NCBI GenBank assembly: GCA_007844125.1
Contig: CM017559.1
Coordinates: 31,533,926-31,597,925 of the forward strand
Reading direction: 5' to 3'
DNA: 64,000 nt
DNA from: Sinonovacula constricta
Taxonomy: Eukaryota > Mollusca > Bivalvia > Cardiida > Solecurtidae
The notes under the pieces: generated by a model
Told to the model about the DNA's origin: nothing
Seen by the model: only the letters and a program-made list of their open reading frames with translations
The model's database searches: none
Part shown: positions 11,367 to 22,800 of the stretch, piece after piece
How positions within the stretch are numbered: position 1 is the first letter of the stretch
How the letters are laid out: every line of letters begins with the position of its first letter
Position numbers and translations under genes: made by a program

Positions 11367-14300
11367 GCATGTGGATTGCCCACCAATAGTTTGGCAAGAA
11401 GAATTGTGTCGTGTTTGTCAAGATTTGTTTAAATATTCATGGATTGCTATGTCAGGTAAACAAAGACCATTAAAACGATTGATGAATGTATATATACAAC
11501 GAAAAGACAAGTGTATAGAGACGTCAACTGTGTCACATTAGAAACAAATATATTAAAATACAGCGTACTGACTTCAGCGACAATTCTGATTAAAGGATGA
11601 AACAAAGAGACGAGAAGATAAGAGAGATTAAGACAGCCAACTATACAAACATACATTTAATCAGCTTAATTGAATTGGTGATCAAGGGATAAAGCTGAAG
11701 GTTCACAATCTGACTGACATGAATCATTAAACAAAAATGATTAATTATATTGTGTCTCAATGTGCCTTAAAACAACAGTTGCCCTGATCAGATCAGCCTC
11801 TCAGTATTCTATACACTGTATTCTCTATTCCGCACTGTAAAATAGTTCCATGTAAAATTCAATATTTTATATTTATAGCAATAATTATTCACAAAAAAGA
11901 ATATACAGTGCATAAATGTACACAGAGAATCAACTTATTTGTACATTATTGTGCATCAGCCTTGTACAACGTATTATTGTCAGCAATGTTTGAAAGTACT
12001 ACGTGTCTAAAATCCTTTAGCGCTTTCACACAGACTAATAGTTCGGTCAGGTGTTGATATATTGCTCTATTATCACTTGTTATACAAGATGCCTTGCCAA
12101 GAAGAACATATATTGAATTGAAACCAAATGCTGCGTACATTTTATGCAGAGCAGGAGCGTAGCTGCCTATAAGCAGAATACGCAGCTGCGTACACATTGT
12201 CCGCAAAGAATGATAAAATAAGAAGATTAAATCTGCAATAAACATCTTTCCATAGAAGGTACAATGTGTATGTTTATTGCAACAACATAAACACCTATTT
12301 GCACCATGAACAAAAATATGTGAAATTGCTCAATCGATTATGTAACCTTTCTGAAGCTCCGTTTATTTGGTATGGACAAGTTTTGTACCCTTATATTTTA
12401 AATTAGAACTTCCTTCTTTGGTAATTTTTTAGATCCCGCTGTTGTAGATCTCTCTAATGGAGTGATATGTACATAACTGCAAGTTTTGTACGTCGTTTAC
12501 CACTTTCATTTTTTGTTTTCTTAGAGATAAAATAGTACCCCATCGCGGCCATGCGTACACATCATGTCATGTCTAGCTACGCCACTGCAGTGAAATGATT
12601 GGAAACAAATAGTGTTAATCTCGCATTACTTTCTTGAGAACATACCAAATCCGATTGTACATGTACTGTGTAACTAACACATTAAAGTCTTGAAAATTGT
12701 CTTAAGTACAGAATTTGACGCACGTTTGACGCACTTCTTTGGGATATGTTGGCATATGACACGCTGAAGTGAAATAAAAAATATGGATTGGCATCGACCA
12801 AAGGCGACAACACTACTGTGCGGCGGTCAACAATGAACTGTGTCTGTTTCAATTAACAAGTAGATCAACAGTAAATTTCGATTGTTAGTATTCGTTTCGT
12901 CAAAATCCTCGCCTAAGTTTGGATTTCCCCTGAAGGCGTTTATTATTCTGGTTGCATAATCGAGAATTTTCAAGATGCTACAACTGTCACTAAAGAACGA
13001 AATAATTCTTGTATATTATTCTGTAAACAATAAGAAAATATGTGAGTGATTTATGTATTGTCGTAATGTGAATATTCACACATATAAATAACCGGCTTTT
13101 GTTTGACTTATTGCGACGTTAATCCAATCAATACTACAAATTACAAACAGCAAATTATTGTATTTGTTTTCTGTGTCACAGCATAATCAACTTTAACTAT
13201 ATCTTAGATCTTAAAGTAAAACTTATGATAAAAATATAATGGCTACTCTAAAAGATTGACTTTATGAAGGTAGCATTTCATCAGCTTTAAAGTATTACCA
13301 ACTATTCTCATGACCACAAATGTGCCGATTGGGCGTTAAAGATCTTTCTACTTAAGTGTAATTTTAACACTTATAAGAGTGCAGTAAACGAAACAAAAAC
13401 CGAAAGAGAACTGGAACAAAATCAAGTCTTTTTTAATCTCACTATTTTTGCTAGAAAATTATAAATAGTATGCATACGTTTTTACAAACGAGCTTGGAAT
13501 ATAATCGACCATCACGTAACCACTTGACCAACCAGATGGGTGCGACATTTCCGTCGTTCATAAATAGTATTCTGTGAACAAGACTATCAAAATACCTTGT
13601 ACATTTTTGTTGAAAGAGCTGCAAGAAGCTCAGTTTTCAAAATGTCAGCGTTTTATAAGCTTTAAAAAGTACTGGTACCACCTATTGTTATGACACTAAT
13701 CGGAAGGCAACCGACGAAAAAAAATAATCTTTTTTGAAAATAAGTAAAACAAAATTAAACTTTTTAAAATCTATCTTTGCCAAAATTATATAGCAAACAT
13801 ATACCGGATTCCAAACGAGCTTCCAGTATAATCAAACAGAACGGACAGACTTGACAATTCAGACGAATGCTACAATTCAGCCGGTCATAAATATATTAAA
13901 TAACTGGATTTTCAGAATACATTATCCATTCTTTTAAAGAACTTTGCAAGAAGCTAAATTTTCAAACTTTTTGCTTTAATATCGTTAAAGATTTTATCAT
14001 GAAATGGATAATAACATCAAAATGTAGACAATTTGAGAAAGTTATAAAAACACAGTAAAACAGCGCACCAAACTTAAAATTTCACTGAACAAGCGATGGT
14101 ACAATGTTATATTTCCATCTTTTTGGAACATAAATCAACCGGCATGAGGGATGTTTAAATCCCAACAAATAACAAGGTTCTTTGCTAAATTATATAGAGA
14201 CCGTCTTGGAGCATTTCTTCAAACATTTCAGACCGACAAAGACGTTCAAACCTGTTTTGGAAACACATTTTGAATACATGTCATTACAATTTATTTCATC

Positions 14301-14449
14301 ATTTTTTTACTGAATGGTAACTTTATTGCCCTACATGCGGTCACATTTAACAAGTGCCTTTGGATAAGCTGCGAAATCTAGCTTTTTTATACTAGGTAGT
14401 AAAAAAGAGTGTCTATTGTAACATCTAGCGTATTCCTTTTTCAGCGAAT

Positions 14450-15060
14450 TTCACACCGTTTGACTCACATTTGCTCTTGGGAGATGTGTCCTGGAATAGG
14501 GCGTTCGATATTTGTAACATGACTTATTCTTGTTTTTGTTAAGCTAAAGAAAATGCCAGATCCCAACTTCTCTCCAAACTTCGTAAATTCAGCATTGTTT
14601 TATTGTTGTTTCTCGTCGTTTGTCCATAACACGATTACAAGAAGTTCGGGCAGAGCAGCATTTAGCGTTGGTGATACACTAAAGCGTCGATTTCCGGTCA
14701 AGTCAGAAAATCCAATAATACAGAATTGTTTCGGAGTTGGTAATTAGGTTACCTCAACACAACACCGGAAATAAATTAAATGTGGCAGGCTTTCCCTTAT
14801 TACAAGATATCATAGGTGTCATCTTGCAACTCCAAAGACAACTGTCTGACAGAGAATCACGCGGATGTCGCAAAAATTCAGCGCTCTTTGTGAGGCTTGT
14901 CAGCGTGGAATTGATAGCTAAAACAACTTGGTCACATGTGTTCTACAAGAAAAGCATAGGTGCAAAGCATCAAAAGGCGTCCAATATAAGTTTAAATAAG
15001 ACCATTTATTATCTGACAAACAATAACGCCGGACAGCCGATGAGCACTTTATAATTAAAG
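14450..15060. other. Unassigned sequence with two short open frames
   Basis: After the block repeat ends, + strand open frames at 14553-14747 (64 residues) and 14737-15054 (105 residues) overlap by a few bases. Neither shows a motif, signal peptide or family resemblance that I recognise, and splice sites around them are not compelling. They are best treated as chance frames unless transcripts show otherwise. Confidence 0.4.
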
Positions 15061-15104
15061 TGAGCTTAAATTTGATAGTACAATTGACATTCAGAAATAT
15101 ACAG

Positions 15105-15182
15105 TCAAACCTGTATTAAAAGACCACCAACAGGACAGGGCAAAAGTGGTCTCTTAAGACAGGTGGTCTCTTAATGCAGCAT
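15105..15182. repeat. Probable DNA-transposon end, 'cagtcaaacctgtatt'
   Basis: The stretch has 'acagtcaaacctgtattaaa' followed by 'gaccacc' and then 'gtggtctcttaagacaggtg' with 'gtggtctctta' repeated. I recall sequences of this pattern as ends of dispersed elements in marine invertebrate genomes. No matching second end was found nearby, so the boundaries are unknown. Confidence 0.4.
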
Positions 15183-16485
15183 GGTTACTTTTTGTGAGAA
15201 CCACACTTTACAAATTGTGTTGTATATCATATGCTGCACCATTTGTATTGCATATTGTCTAAATGTATCAAACAATTCTTTTAATAACGCAACTCATTTA
15301 AGAAATCGTGAACGAATAACACCACTGTTAACAGGTGCAAATAAAAAACGGCTTAACCGAATAATCTGTATATTATATACGTGGTAATAAAATGAAGTGG
15401 TTCAAAAATCTTAATAGCCACCCGCAACACCTCGGTCAGTTCTACAAAATAGACTAATCTGGATACCCTCGAGGAGTTACGAATGACATAACTACAACAA
15501 CAGCCCATTGCCAGGTTTCTAACGCATTCCATTAAGGGCGCCGCGCTTCAGCGCGTAGTTAGTATTAATTATTGTTTGCTCAAAATTATTTCTTCTTCGA
15601 AGAACAATGAACAATGTAATAGGAGACTAACTCCAATCATTATTAGATTATAAGTGAACATGATGTCCTTTAAAAGATTGCGTTGTTGTAGGTTTGGAAA
15701 ATTAAAAGCGTCGTGAAGCCGCTTTACTATTTCTAGCGTTATTAGCTCAATAAGTTTACCTCCGAACTGCGCATGTTTATACAACTTACGGCATAAACAA
15801 TATGCTGGTTGGCTCGATACTGAAGCAATAACTTAAATACACGTGAAGTGCGTGTCATCGTGTTCCATGTGCCATGTTCTTACGCAATAATGTAACCGAC
15901 ACGTTTTAATTTTCTATCAAATATGGTTGAACCTTCAATATGGCTATTTAAGATTCAGTTTTTACTTTGTGAACATGTACAATAATGAGCGCTAATTCGT
16001 ATATGAATACCGTGTAATAGTCTGCAGTTTACAGGAGCATTTAAATGAGAAATTGGCGAATAGCAATGATAATAAAAAGGCGTTTCTTATATAATTACTG
16101 CATTTTCTTCTTCAGTGGTTTTCTCTACTCGAACATAGCAACAACTGTTTTATAAATCAAAAGACACCAATTATATTCGTATACTATTTGTTCCCCTTTA
16201 GCATTGTGGACATAAAGATGAACGTCGGTGCTATTATCTCAGGACTAGCTGTATTTAGTTGGGCTTTTTAGTCTATTTTCAAGACATTTTAAGTAGAATG
16301 CAAATGCTGATTTTCACAGAGTTCATCACAGAGTTCACTTGTGCTGTCTCTTCGTTGATTGTATATAGGTAAATAAGAGAAAGTCAAATCAACATTACAA
16401 CATATATTTAAATCTAAACTACCTCCCAACAAAGGAAAACAGTAAATGTAATTGTGACAAAAAAAAAAAAAAAACAGAGACGAGA
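15182..16485. other. No recognisable feature
   Basis: AT-rich single-copy-looking sequence with only short open frames. A homopolymer A tract at about 16459-16473 precedes the R element fragment. Confidence 0.5.
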
Positions 16486-16489
16486 CATA

Positions 16490-16640
16490 ACACACAAAAA
16501 GAAAAATAACCAGTTACTGCCTTGAAACTGTCAACGACAAAACAAACAAACAAACAAAAAACGACGGGGGTGCTTAAACCTGGTTTGTGGAGTGCTTCAA
16601 CCTCGCACTTTCTGTCAAACAAACAGTAAATATATCCGTC
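16490..16640 (+). repeat. R element, degenerate fragment
   Basis: Contains 'accagttactgccttg', 'gggggtgcttaaacctggtt' and 'caacctcgcactttctg', matching the middle of the R element in order. An (aaac)n expansion has been inserted between them. Sequence from 16640 to 17420 holds nothing I can name. Confidence 0.6.
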
Positions 16641-17423
16641 AAAGTGAGACAACTAACAGGAAGCACCAGCGTCGGGAGTTAAAACTTGAAACATACTTAA
16701 AGTACACTAAGTAATAAAACATTCACATCCATTCACACTGTCTGAATAATTCATGTCAACGATCTTTGCAATCCCCAAATTATGGTCTGTTATTTGCCCT
16801 GTCGATTGTTTGAGCTTTCGCCGATGGTTTGCCACGTATTGCAATGGTAGTCACGCTGCGTGCCAACCTGTCCTAGAAAATGTGATTAAGCAACGCCCAC
16901 TTGTTGTTTTCTCTGTAACATCTGCTCTTTATCATTATTGTGTACTTGGAATCTTTCTGGTGGAACGTCTCATTTCTCATTTCTTTGTTGTTACAGTTGA
17001 CATTGGTTGATTGACAGAAAATGGTGCTTTTAAAAGCAGGACTGTGACATGCGGTAAATTAGAATAAAGTAAAGAAAATTCGCGGCGAGGATTTAGTTTT
17101 GGCCACAAACAGACCGCTCCTGGTTGAAGGTCTGGGGGTAAAACCTTTAAAAGAAAGGCATTTTTAATTATCAGATTATCAGAAGTGGTTTCCAAGACTT
17201 TTTTAGACTCAGCCTCTTGGCAGAAACTCACATCGTGGCTCTTTTTATAAACATTAACAGTTCAAAACAACAAGAAGACCTGATCACTCTTATAAAACTT
17301 TAATATTTTTTCTTGGGACATTGTAGATTCAACATGTACACATTATTGTTAATGTTTATATTAAATTGAAAACAAAATAATAGATCTGATGACGGCCCGC
17401 AAATAACGTCTATAAACAATTAT

Positions 17424-17578
17424 AATATATGACAGAGTCCTATGAGTATTGCAACATATACCAAACACCGAAAAGTCACAGAACAAAGGTATTTCACATG
17501 CAAGCCAAGCGAAAAGTAAAAACAAATCTGTGATGAGTCATTTAAGGAAAAGAGCAAACCCGACAGTTACCGCCTTTC
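17424..17578 (+). repeat. R element, 5' half only
   Basis: Matches R from 'atatatgacagagtccta' to 'aacccgacagttaccgcctt', where similarity stops abruptly. The next bases lead directly into the ATG of the possible helicase fragment at 17594. Confidence 0.7.
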
Positions 17579-17593
17579 GGGAAGAGTCGCAAA

Positions 17594-17779
17594 ATGGCCG
17601 CTTTCGATGATGCAGTAGAAAAGTGCTTGACAAAATTAAGAATTCGCTCGTTTAAACTACTTCAGAAGCCAATTCTTGATTGCATTGTGGACAAGAGGAA
17701 CAGCGATGCCGCATACACCGCTCCTGTCTTCTGTGACATAGGTCTTGCGCGGAGTGTCCATGTTTACATATCTTTGTAA
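17594..17779 (+). pseudogene. Possible RecQ-like helicase N-terminal fragment
   Basis: The 61-residue frame begins MAAFDDAVEKCLTKLRI and includes SFKLLQKPILDCIVDKR. This layout resembles the start of RecQ-type helicase-like proteins that are multicopy in mollusc genomes as I remember them: an acidic helix, then a Q-motif-like 'F..LQK.IL' segment ahead of the Walker A site. The Walker A motif itself is absent: the frame diverges after NSDAAYTAP and reaches a stop. It may be a 5' exon of a decayed copy captured by a transposon. This is a family-level resemblance from memory, not an alignment. Confidence 0.35.
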
Positions 17780-18271
17780 ATTGGCGGAGCCATTAAAATG
17801 ATACGCTCGGAACGCTTCTGATCATCATTTACTTTTGCGACTTTGTTGGCGAAAATCTGATTGGCTGGAAATGTTTTATTGACTCGACGGCAGATCCCGA
17901 TAGCGGAGCGGTTTTATGAGGATATGAATTTAATCAGATTGTTGAAAAACATAATTTTGAACTGACCTAACAAATAATCTAGAAGGCCTTACATGTATAC
18001 AGATTAAGACAATGTTGGAAATAAATCCGTTTAAAATATCAGATAAAATAACCTTAAAAATATACAACTAAAGTGCAAAATTCATTTTAGTAAGCATAAT
18101 GTCAATATAGTTTTTATCCCTGCAGGGCTTTGTATTTTATTTATTTCTTTTTTTCAACACACTTAGTGCCAAATATTTGCAAAGTTTTAAAGAATATGTG
18201 CGCTACTATTCTTTTTCTTCTAAATGGTGTATTTCGTTATTAGTAATTTGTTTTCAATCTGTCTTTTTCAG

Positions 18272-18287
18272 AGCAAGAAAATATCAA
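18272..18287 (+). CDS. Candidate 16-nt microexon of the calmodulin-like gene
   Basis: A strong acceptor ('ctgtctttttcag') is followed after 16 nt by a good donor ('gtaagc'). Read in the phase required by exon 19662-19805, it encodes SKKIS plus the first base of a lysine codon. The join gives SKKISKYKKTF, similar in position to the helix that precedes EF-hand 1 of calmodulin. No exon carrying the start codon was identified upstream, so this is a hypothesis only. Confidence 0.3.
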
Positions 18288-18329
18288 GTAAGCAACTTAA
18301 AGGTAAGACTATTTAAAGATTTAGTTTGG

Positions 18330-18330
<1 letters not shown>

Positions 18331-18409
<79 letters not shown>
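18331..18409. repeat. (TA)n microsatellite, about 39 repeats
   Basis: A nearly pure ta dinucleotide tract of about 79 bp, immediately followed by the start of an R element ('atgaatatatgacaaagtcc'). The open frames with long YI repeats on both strands are translations of this tract and are not genes. Confidence 0.95.
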
Positions 18410-18410
<1 letters not shown>

Positions 18411-18411
<1 letters not shown>

Positions 18412-18870
18412 GAATATATGACAAAGTCCTATGAGCACTGCAACACATATACCAGACATTCAAAAGGCGCATGACAAAGGTATTCGCCTGCAAGCCAAAC
18501 GTAAAAGTAAGAACAAATCTGTGGAGAATCATTTAACAAAAAGAGCAAACCCAACAGATCCCGCCTTGGAACGGTCAGTTGGCAAAAAGGACCAACTGGG
18601 GTGCTAAAACCGGGTTTACAGGGTTCTAACCTCGCACTTCATTGTGGGTTTCTCAAATGCAAGCAATAAAAAGAAACCCTATAAGTATTGCAGTATTAAA
18701 ATTTAAAAAAGGCGCAGGACAGAGGCTTTCAAGTGCCAAACAACAATAAATGGTACAAGAAACTGTGACTTTGCATTATATAAAATAGAGCAAACCCATC
18801 AGTTATCGCTTTGGAACGGTCAGTCGGCAGAAAGGCTGACTGGGGTGCTTTTACCGAGCTTCAACCTTCA
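18411..18870 (+). repeat. Two partial R elements in tandem
   Basis: The first copy runs from 'gaatatatgacaaagtccta' to 'gtttctcaaatgcaagcaat' at about 18670. A second starts at about 18680 ('aagtattgcagtatt') and repeats 'aggcgcaggacagagg' and 'ggaacggtcagtcggcag', ending near 'accgagcttcaacctt'. Both lack the distal part of the element. Sequence from 18870 to 19660 shows no further feature beyond AT-rich DNA. Confidence 0.7.
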
Positions 18871-19661
18871 GTATACAAGTAAATGTAAGTTCCTTATGCT
18901 TATCATAAAAAACGAAATATCGGACATTTACTTAATAACGATTTCTAACATAGCCATATTTTAAAAGATAATTAATAGACAAATTGCAAGTATGTGTGTT
19001 TAAATGTCGCACAAAGTCCTTCCATGAATATTTAGTATTATTAGATTTTCTATGTATTCAGTTCAGTTTTGAAAGGCTCAAATCATTTTAATCAGCTTTT
19101 AAAAAGACAATTCTGTACTTTTAAAAAGATACAAAATAAAATTAAAATATGTTTACAACATTAAAAAAATCTGCATTTAGTAACAGCTATTAAGTGCATG
19201 TTCGATAAACTATGCCAAGACCTGAAACGCAAAATATGAACAAAACTTTTATAAGTATCTGCAAAATTAACATTTCGTAACAACACATTTCAAATACACA
19301 CGGATAAAAACATACGGCGACTTGTGTATGTACGCATTAAGTATAGTTTTATTACACATTGCATTGAAAGAATGCTTATATACAATTTTCAACATCATCT
19401 ATGTTATGATTTTAACAGGCAACGACCGATGCTGATCAGTTATTTCTTTTCTTTCGACATAAATGAAGGCGATAAAGGATCGGATCGATCGCTTTTTTGT
19501 TTAAGTCAGTCTTCCGTGACATAAATCATATTCTTTCGAATTGTTTTGTACCAATTACATTGCTGTAAGAAAGTAAATATGGTAACTGTAATATGAATAT
19601 ATTTTGAGCTGACAGTATTTTTATACCAAAAAGTGCATACTGAAGATCCTGTATTTTTCAG

Positions 19662-19805
19662 AGTACAAGAAAACGTTTCAAATGTTTGACCGAGACGGAA
19701 ACGGAAAGATCTCTGCTTCAGAACTTGGCCACGCGTTCCGTATCCAAGGCCAAATCATACCGGAGGCGGAAATACGTAACATCATCCGGGAAGTTGATGA
19801 GGATG
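19662..19805 (+). CDS. Calmodulin-like exon with EF-hand 1 and start of EF-hand 2
   Basis: Acceptor 'gtatttttcag', donor 'gtaaga'. The first two bases complete a codon from an upstream exon, then YKKTFQMFDRDGNGKIS follows. It ends in the middle of EF loop 2 (EVDEDG) after the first base of a glycine codon. Confidence 0.93.
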
Positions 19806-22800
19806 GTAAGATGGCGCGCTTTAAGTAAATGTGAATATTACTCCTAAAGCGACTTTTATCATTGTTGGTTGCATTTCTTAACTGTCGAGTTCAAAAAGGC
19901 AAAACTTTGTCAAACCACGATGTGTAATGGATTCAAATATATCTGATCTCTAGATAATATAAAAAACATGTGTTTTTCATTATACTGCACTGTCTTTATG
20001 TTTGTGGTATCGAATGCGTCTCTAGAGATTTTTTTAAATATTTTAGCCGTGTGACGCTCAAAAATTTTGTATATATCTAAACTGCTGTACATGTTTTGAA
20101 GTCAGTCTTAAACAATCGTCATAAACGCCGATTGACACGACAGTGATACAATAATTTACTGCAAAAACGTATGATAAAACAGTAAAATGGTTGAGAAAAT
20201 GACGCAATAAACTTAAATAAATATGATTGTGAAGATAGTATGGTTATATGTGCCATTTATCTACGCTAAACGTTGACCAGATCGTTTTAAATTAAACAGA
20301 CATTTTTATTGGTACGATATTCATTTTATATTCGAAACATTGTCGGACCTTGATATTTTGTCATTAATACCAAACTTATAAAACACCCTGTCCGGCAGTC
20401 TTGTCCACACACACACAAAACCCACATGATTTTGAATATAAAGTTTTGTGCGAGTACGATCGTGTATATGAAATACATCGAGCCGATACCTAGCGTTTGA
20501 GGTCCTTACCGTACTAATTAAATACAATTACATTGTTAAGACAAAGGGTTGTACAAGTCTCATTCTTATACATACGTGTTGAAGTTGTATAATGGTATTA
20601 TCACACGCTTTTGATTTTTGGGCGTAGCTGTCTAACCTCACTTTTGATCTACTTACCAATACAGACGCAAGGTCTGACCGAATGAATATCAAAACGTCCT
20701 CTCATTCGTAGAAATTCCAGAAACGCCATATACCGTATTGTGCCTAATAAACGCCTGGATAGCGTTTTCAAATGTTTAACAAAAAGGCAAAATGTTTCAC
20801 ATCATTCTCTCTTGGATCAATAATCGAATTGTACACGGCATTAAGTACTGCGTGGCATCGGTACTGCATATATACACTTCAAATAGCACAAGGAAGTGAA
20901 AATCTTATCTTAAATAATCATTTTTGTACTTGTTATTAATTGATCGAACAGCGGACACGAAGAAATGTGTCTCCGTCTACGCAAAAGTACGGCAAACTGA
21001 GAATTGTAATTCGTAAATGGTGTTTTCGAACCGTTTCTGGTATTTCTTTTCTCTATATCAACATGAATGCAAGATACATAATGAAAACGGATGAGCTCCT
21101 TTTTAAATTATTCACGAGTGTATGATGAAACAATCATCATGTTAGCCGCCATACTGTCTGCAGTGCGTCTGTGTATTGTGGATGGGATGTGGAGGAGGGG
21201 CTTTATGTAAATTGAAACAAACAGCTGCTTGTCTTGTTGATAGAAGGTTTACTTCATCAATATTTTGTTGTTCGTTCAAAAGTAATACAATACGAATTTT
21301 CTATCCGTTTAGCTCGCAAGGCACAAAGTGCTCAATGTAAGGTTTTGTGATCTCCCGCGGTGTCCCTCGTCCGTCCGGCTGTCGACAACTTTTGCTTCAA
21401 GTAAAATTATTTCTCTTCATAAACCCATACACATGGGGTTTAAATAATTTCACAGAGAAAAAATGAACATCACCCTAAAAAGTTGTTCAAAACTTTCCAC
21501 GACGCTGCACAGTGTGGCCGCTAGTTCCAAAATAAGAAACACATTTAAAGAATTTATCCTAAATGCCTAGATGAATTTTGAAATAATTCATGTTATATTA
21601 AAATATAGTTTAACAAAGAGTGTGTTTTTTATTAAACGGGTACATGTTTCACACGGCTATTCTATACTCATTGTGCCCTCTTTTAAGCTCTTCTGTTCCT
21701 TATTGCTTGTTTGTGATGTAATTTAATTGGTGCAACTTTATCTTTGCCATTGTTTAATATGGTTTACATTTTTGTGTTTTGTTAATTAATTATAGTGTAT
21801 TGTAAATTAAAAATGTGAAAAAAACACACAAAACACGCAATAATGAAAATATGACAATAGAACACAAAACGCTGCAACTTAGCCACTTGAACATTTTCAC
21901 TGCGGAGGGCGGAAAAAAAGTTGTATCGATGTTATTTGTCAGTGTATGCCACAAGGAGCAGGGATGAAACAGAATTACTGTCTTGTGAATAATTTACGAT
22001 GCCGTTGTAAAACCGTCATCTATTTGACAACAAAATGACCGACATCGTAGTGATCAGAGGTGCTTTCTTCCAAAAGCTCTGAGACAATATCATGCACACG
22101 GGAATTACAAATACAACGCCGACATTTTATACAGCATTTTGTTTCTACATTGTACCGGGGAGCAAGACTGGCAATTTTATTATTTTTAAATGAACTTCCA
22201 TTAACTGGATCATATCGCTGTATTATATAGGCGTTTTCGGCAATGACCAATAAGGAAATATGACAAAGTTCTATGGGCTTTGCTAATTATACCAAAATCA
22301 AAAGAGGCACATGACAAAGGTATTCACATGCCAGCCAAATGTAATAATAAGAACACAGCTGTGATAAGTGATTAAGCAAAAAGAGCAAATCCAACCGTGA
22401 CAGCCTTGGAAGAATCAATCGGCAAAAGGAACCAACTGAGCTGCTTAACCCGGTTTTACAGAGCTCTAACCTCGCACTTTCTGAGGAGGGTTTACAAGTA
22501 AATACAAGCAATAACCGATCCATTTGAGAAAAAAATATCCAAACACTGTTTCTTTAGATGCTATGACGTCATCTGTTACGTAAATGAAACATATTGTCCA
22601 CGTGATATCTAGAAGAGAGGGAAGTATCATTACCATTAGAAGAACTACTCAAAATTGTAGATAGTAAATTGAATTTTTGAATCAAGGAAACAACGGCCAT
22701 GAACGAGTAAATGGTTATAGCGTTCTGTTCACGTGTAGATGGAATCGAGGAACAAAAGTCCAGTGTCTATCAAAGGAAATTACAAATCCTTATAGGAATA

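Larger units (their letters stand above)
9200..14450. repeat. Large block repeat, copy III, interrupted by R elements
   Basis: Colinear with copy II: 'ttagccgtatgaaaagtaac' (about 9367), 'gattgcccaccaatagtttg' (about 11374), 'aaatgctgcgtacat' (about 12126), 'ggattggcatcgaccaaagg' (about 12785), 'caaaatcctcgcctaag' (about 12900), 'cgaccatcacgtaaccac' (about 13508) and 'acaagtgcctttggataag' (about 14350). Between 9895 and 11366 the block is split by two R elements that copy II lacks. About 12150-12590 also carries sequence absent from copy II, possibly another insertion. Similarity to copy II stops at about 14450. No gene is supported here. Confidence 0.6.

Noticed and set aside
18177..18532. 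Open frames with long Tyr-Ile repeats on both strands
   Set aside because: These are translations of the (TA)n microsatellite.
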